A stretch of DNA of 64,000 bases from NCBI GenBank assembly GCA_963457665.1, contig OY735209.1:62838616-62902615 (forward strand). Reading direction: 5' to 3'. The position numbers and the translations under genes are program-made. Positions 63,890-64,000 of this stretch are shown one piece after another. Under the pieces are notes generated by a model. That model saw nothing but the letters and a program-made list of their open reading frames with translations. It was not told the origin of the DNA and did no database searches. The stretch's first letter is position 1; each line of letters starts with the position of its first letter. The stretch comes from Thysanoteuthis rhombus. Its lineage: Eukaryota; Mollusca; Cephalopoda; Oegopsida; Thysanoteuthidae.

Positions 63890-64000
63890 ATCTATCAAAA
63901 AACGTTAATGGTAATGGGCAGGCCATGTTGCAAGGATGGCAGACAACCAATGGACATCCCCAGAGATCACATGCGAAACCGAGCCTGATAGAATACCAGA
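63890..64000 (+). mobile_element. RTE-like LINE fragment running off the window
   Basis: GGCAGGCCATGTTGCAAGGA, ACAACCAATGGACATCCC and CAGAGATCACATGCGAAACC correspond to 57.55-57.67 kb, with about 20 bases deleted after GGACATC. It is the third copy of the family in the window. Confidence 0.75.

Overview
The window is eukaryotic nuclear DNA, AT-rich and intron-rich, with no bacterial-style gene density. GT-AG introns, abundant (TA)n/(CA)n microsatellites, RTE-like LINE fragments and tRNA-derived SINEs fit an animal genome. The protein matches and repeat style suggest a mollusc, most likely a cephalopod; that placement is my inference from the look of the repeats, not a search result.

Two conserved genes are readable. 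(1) On the + strand, 1205-20.4 kb is the 3' portion of a DIS3L2 orthologue (3'-5' exoribonuclease of the RNase II/RNB family). Sixteen exons splice in frame into 577 residues and a stop, covering the end of the second cold-shock region, the complete RNB catalytic domain with all four metal-binding aspartates, and the S1-like C-terminus. The upstream exons lie outside the window. (2) On the - strand, 45637-30443 holds a complete coding sequence for a CENP-H homologue (inner kinetochore, CCAN). Eight coding exons splice in frame into 252 residues, ending in the diagnostic C-terminal motif around NWAED. The two genes are convergent, with about 10 kb of repeat-rich DNA between their 3' ends.

The rest is introns and intergenic DNA full of old mobile elements. 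They include a 475-bp hAT-type MITE with matching 8-bp target-site duplications (5905-6379), a 5S rRNA-derived pseudogene or SINE head (25.15-25.27 kb), several tRNA-like SINEs, fold-back elements present as pairs, and a 15-copy 25-bp minisatellite inside a CENP-H intron (42.8-43.2 kb). There are also degenerate tandem repeats of about 110-140 bp (25.7-26.5 kb, 59.8-60.3 kb). Three fragments belong to one RTE-like LINE family (31.8, 56.2 and 63.9 kb) and one to a second family (54.8 kb). A tandem cluster of minus-strand non-LTR retrotransposon 3' ends fills 60.4-63.2 kb.

From 52 kb to the end I see no host gene. That interval is microsatellites, retroelement remains and unclassified AT-rich DNA. 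I found no CRISPR, operon or plausible novel multi-gene system; the most unusual material is repeat architecture.
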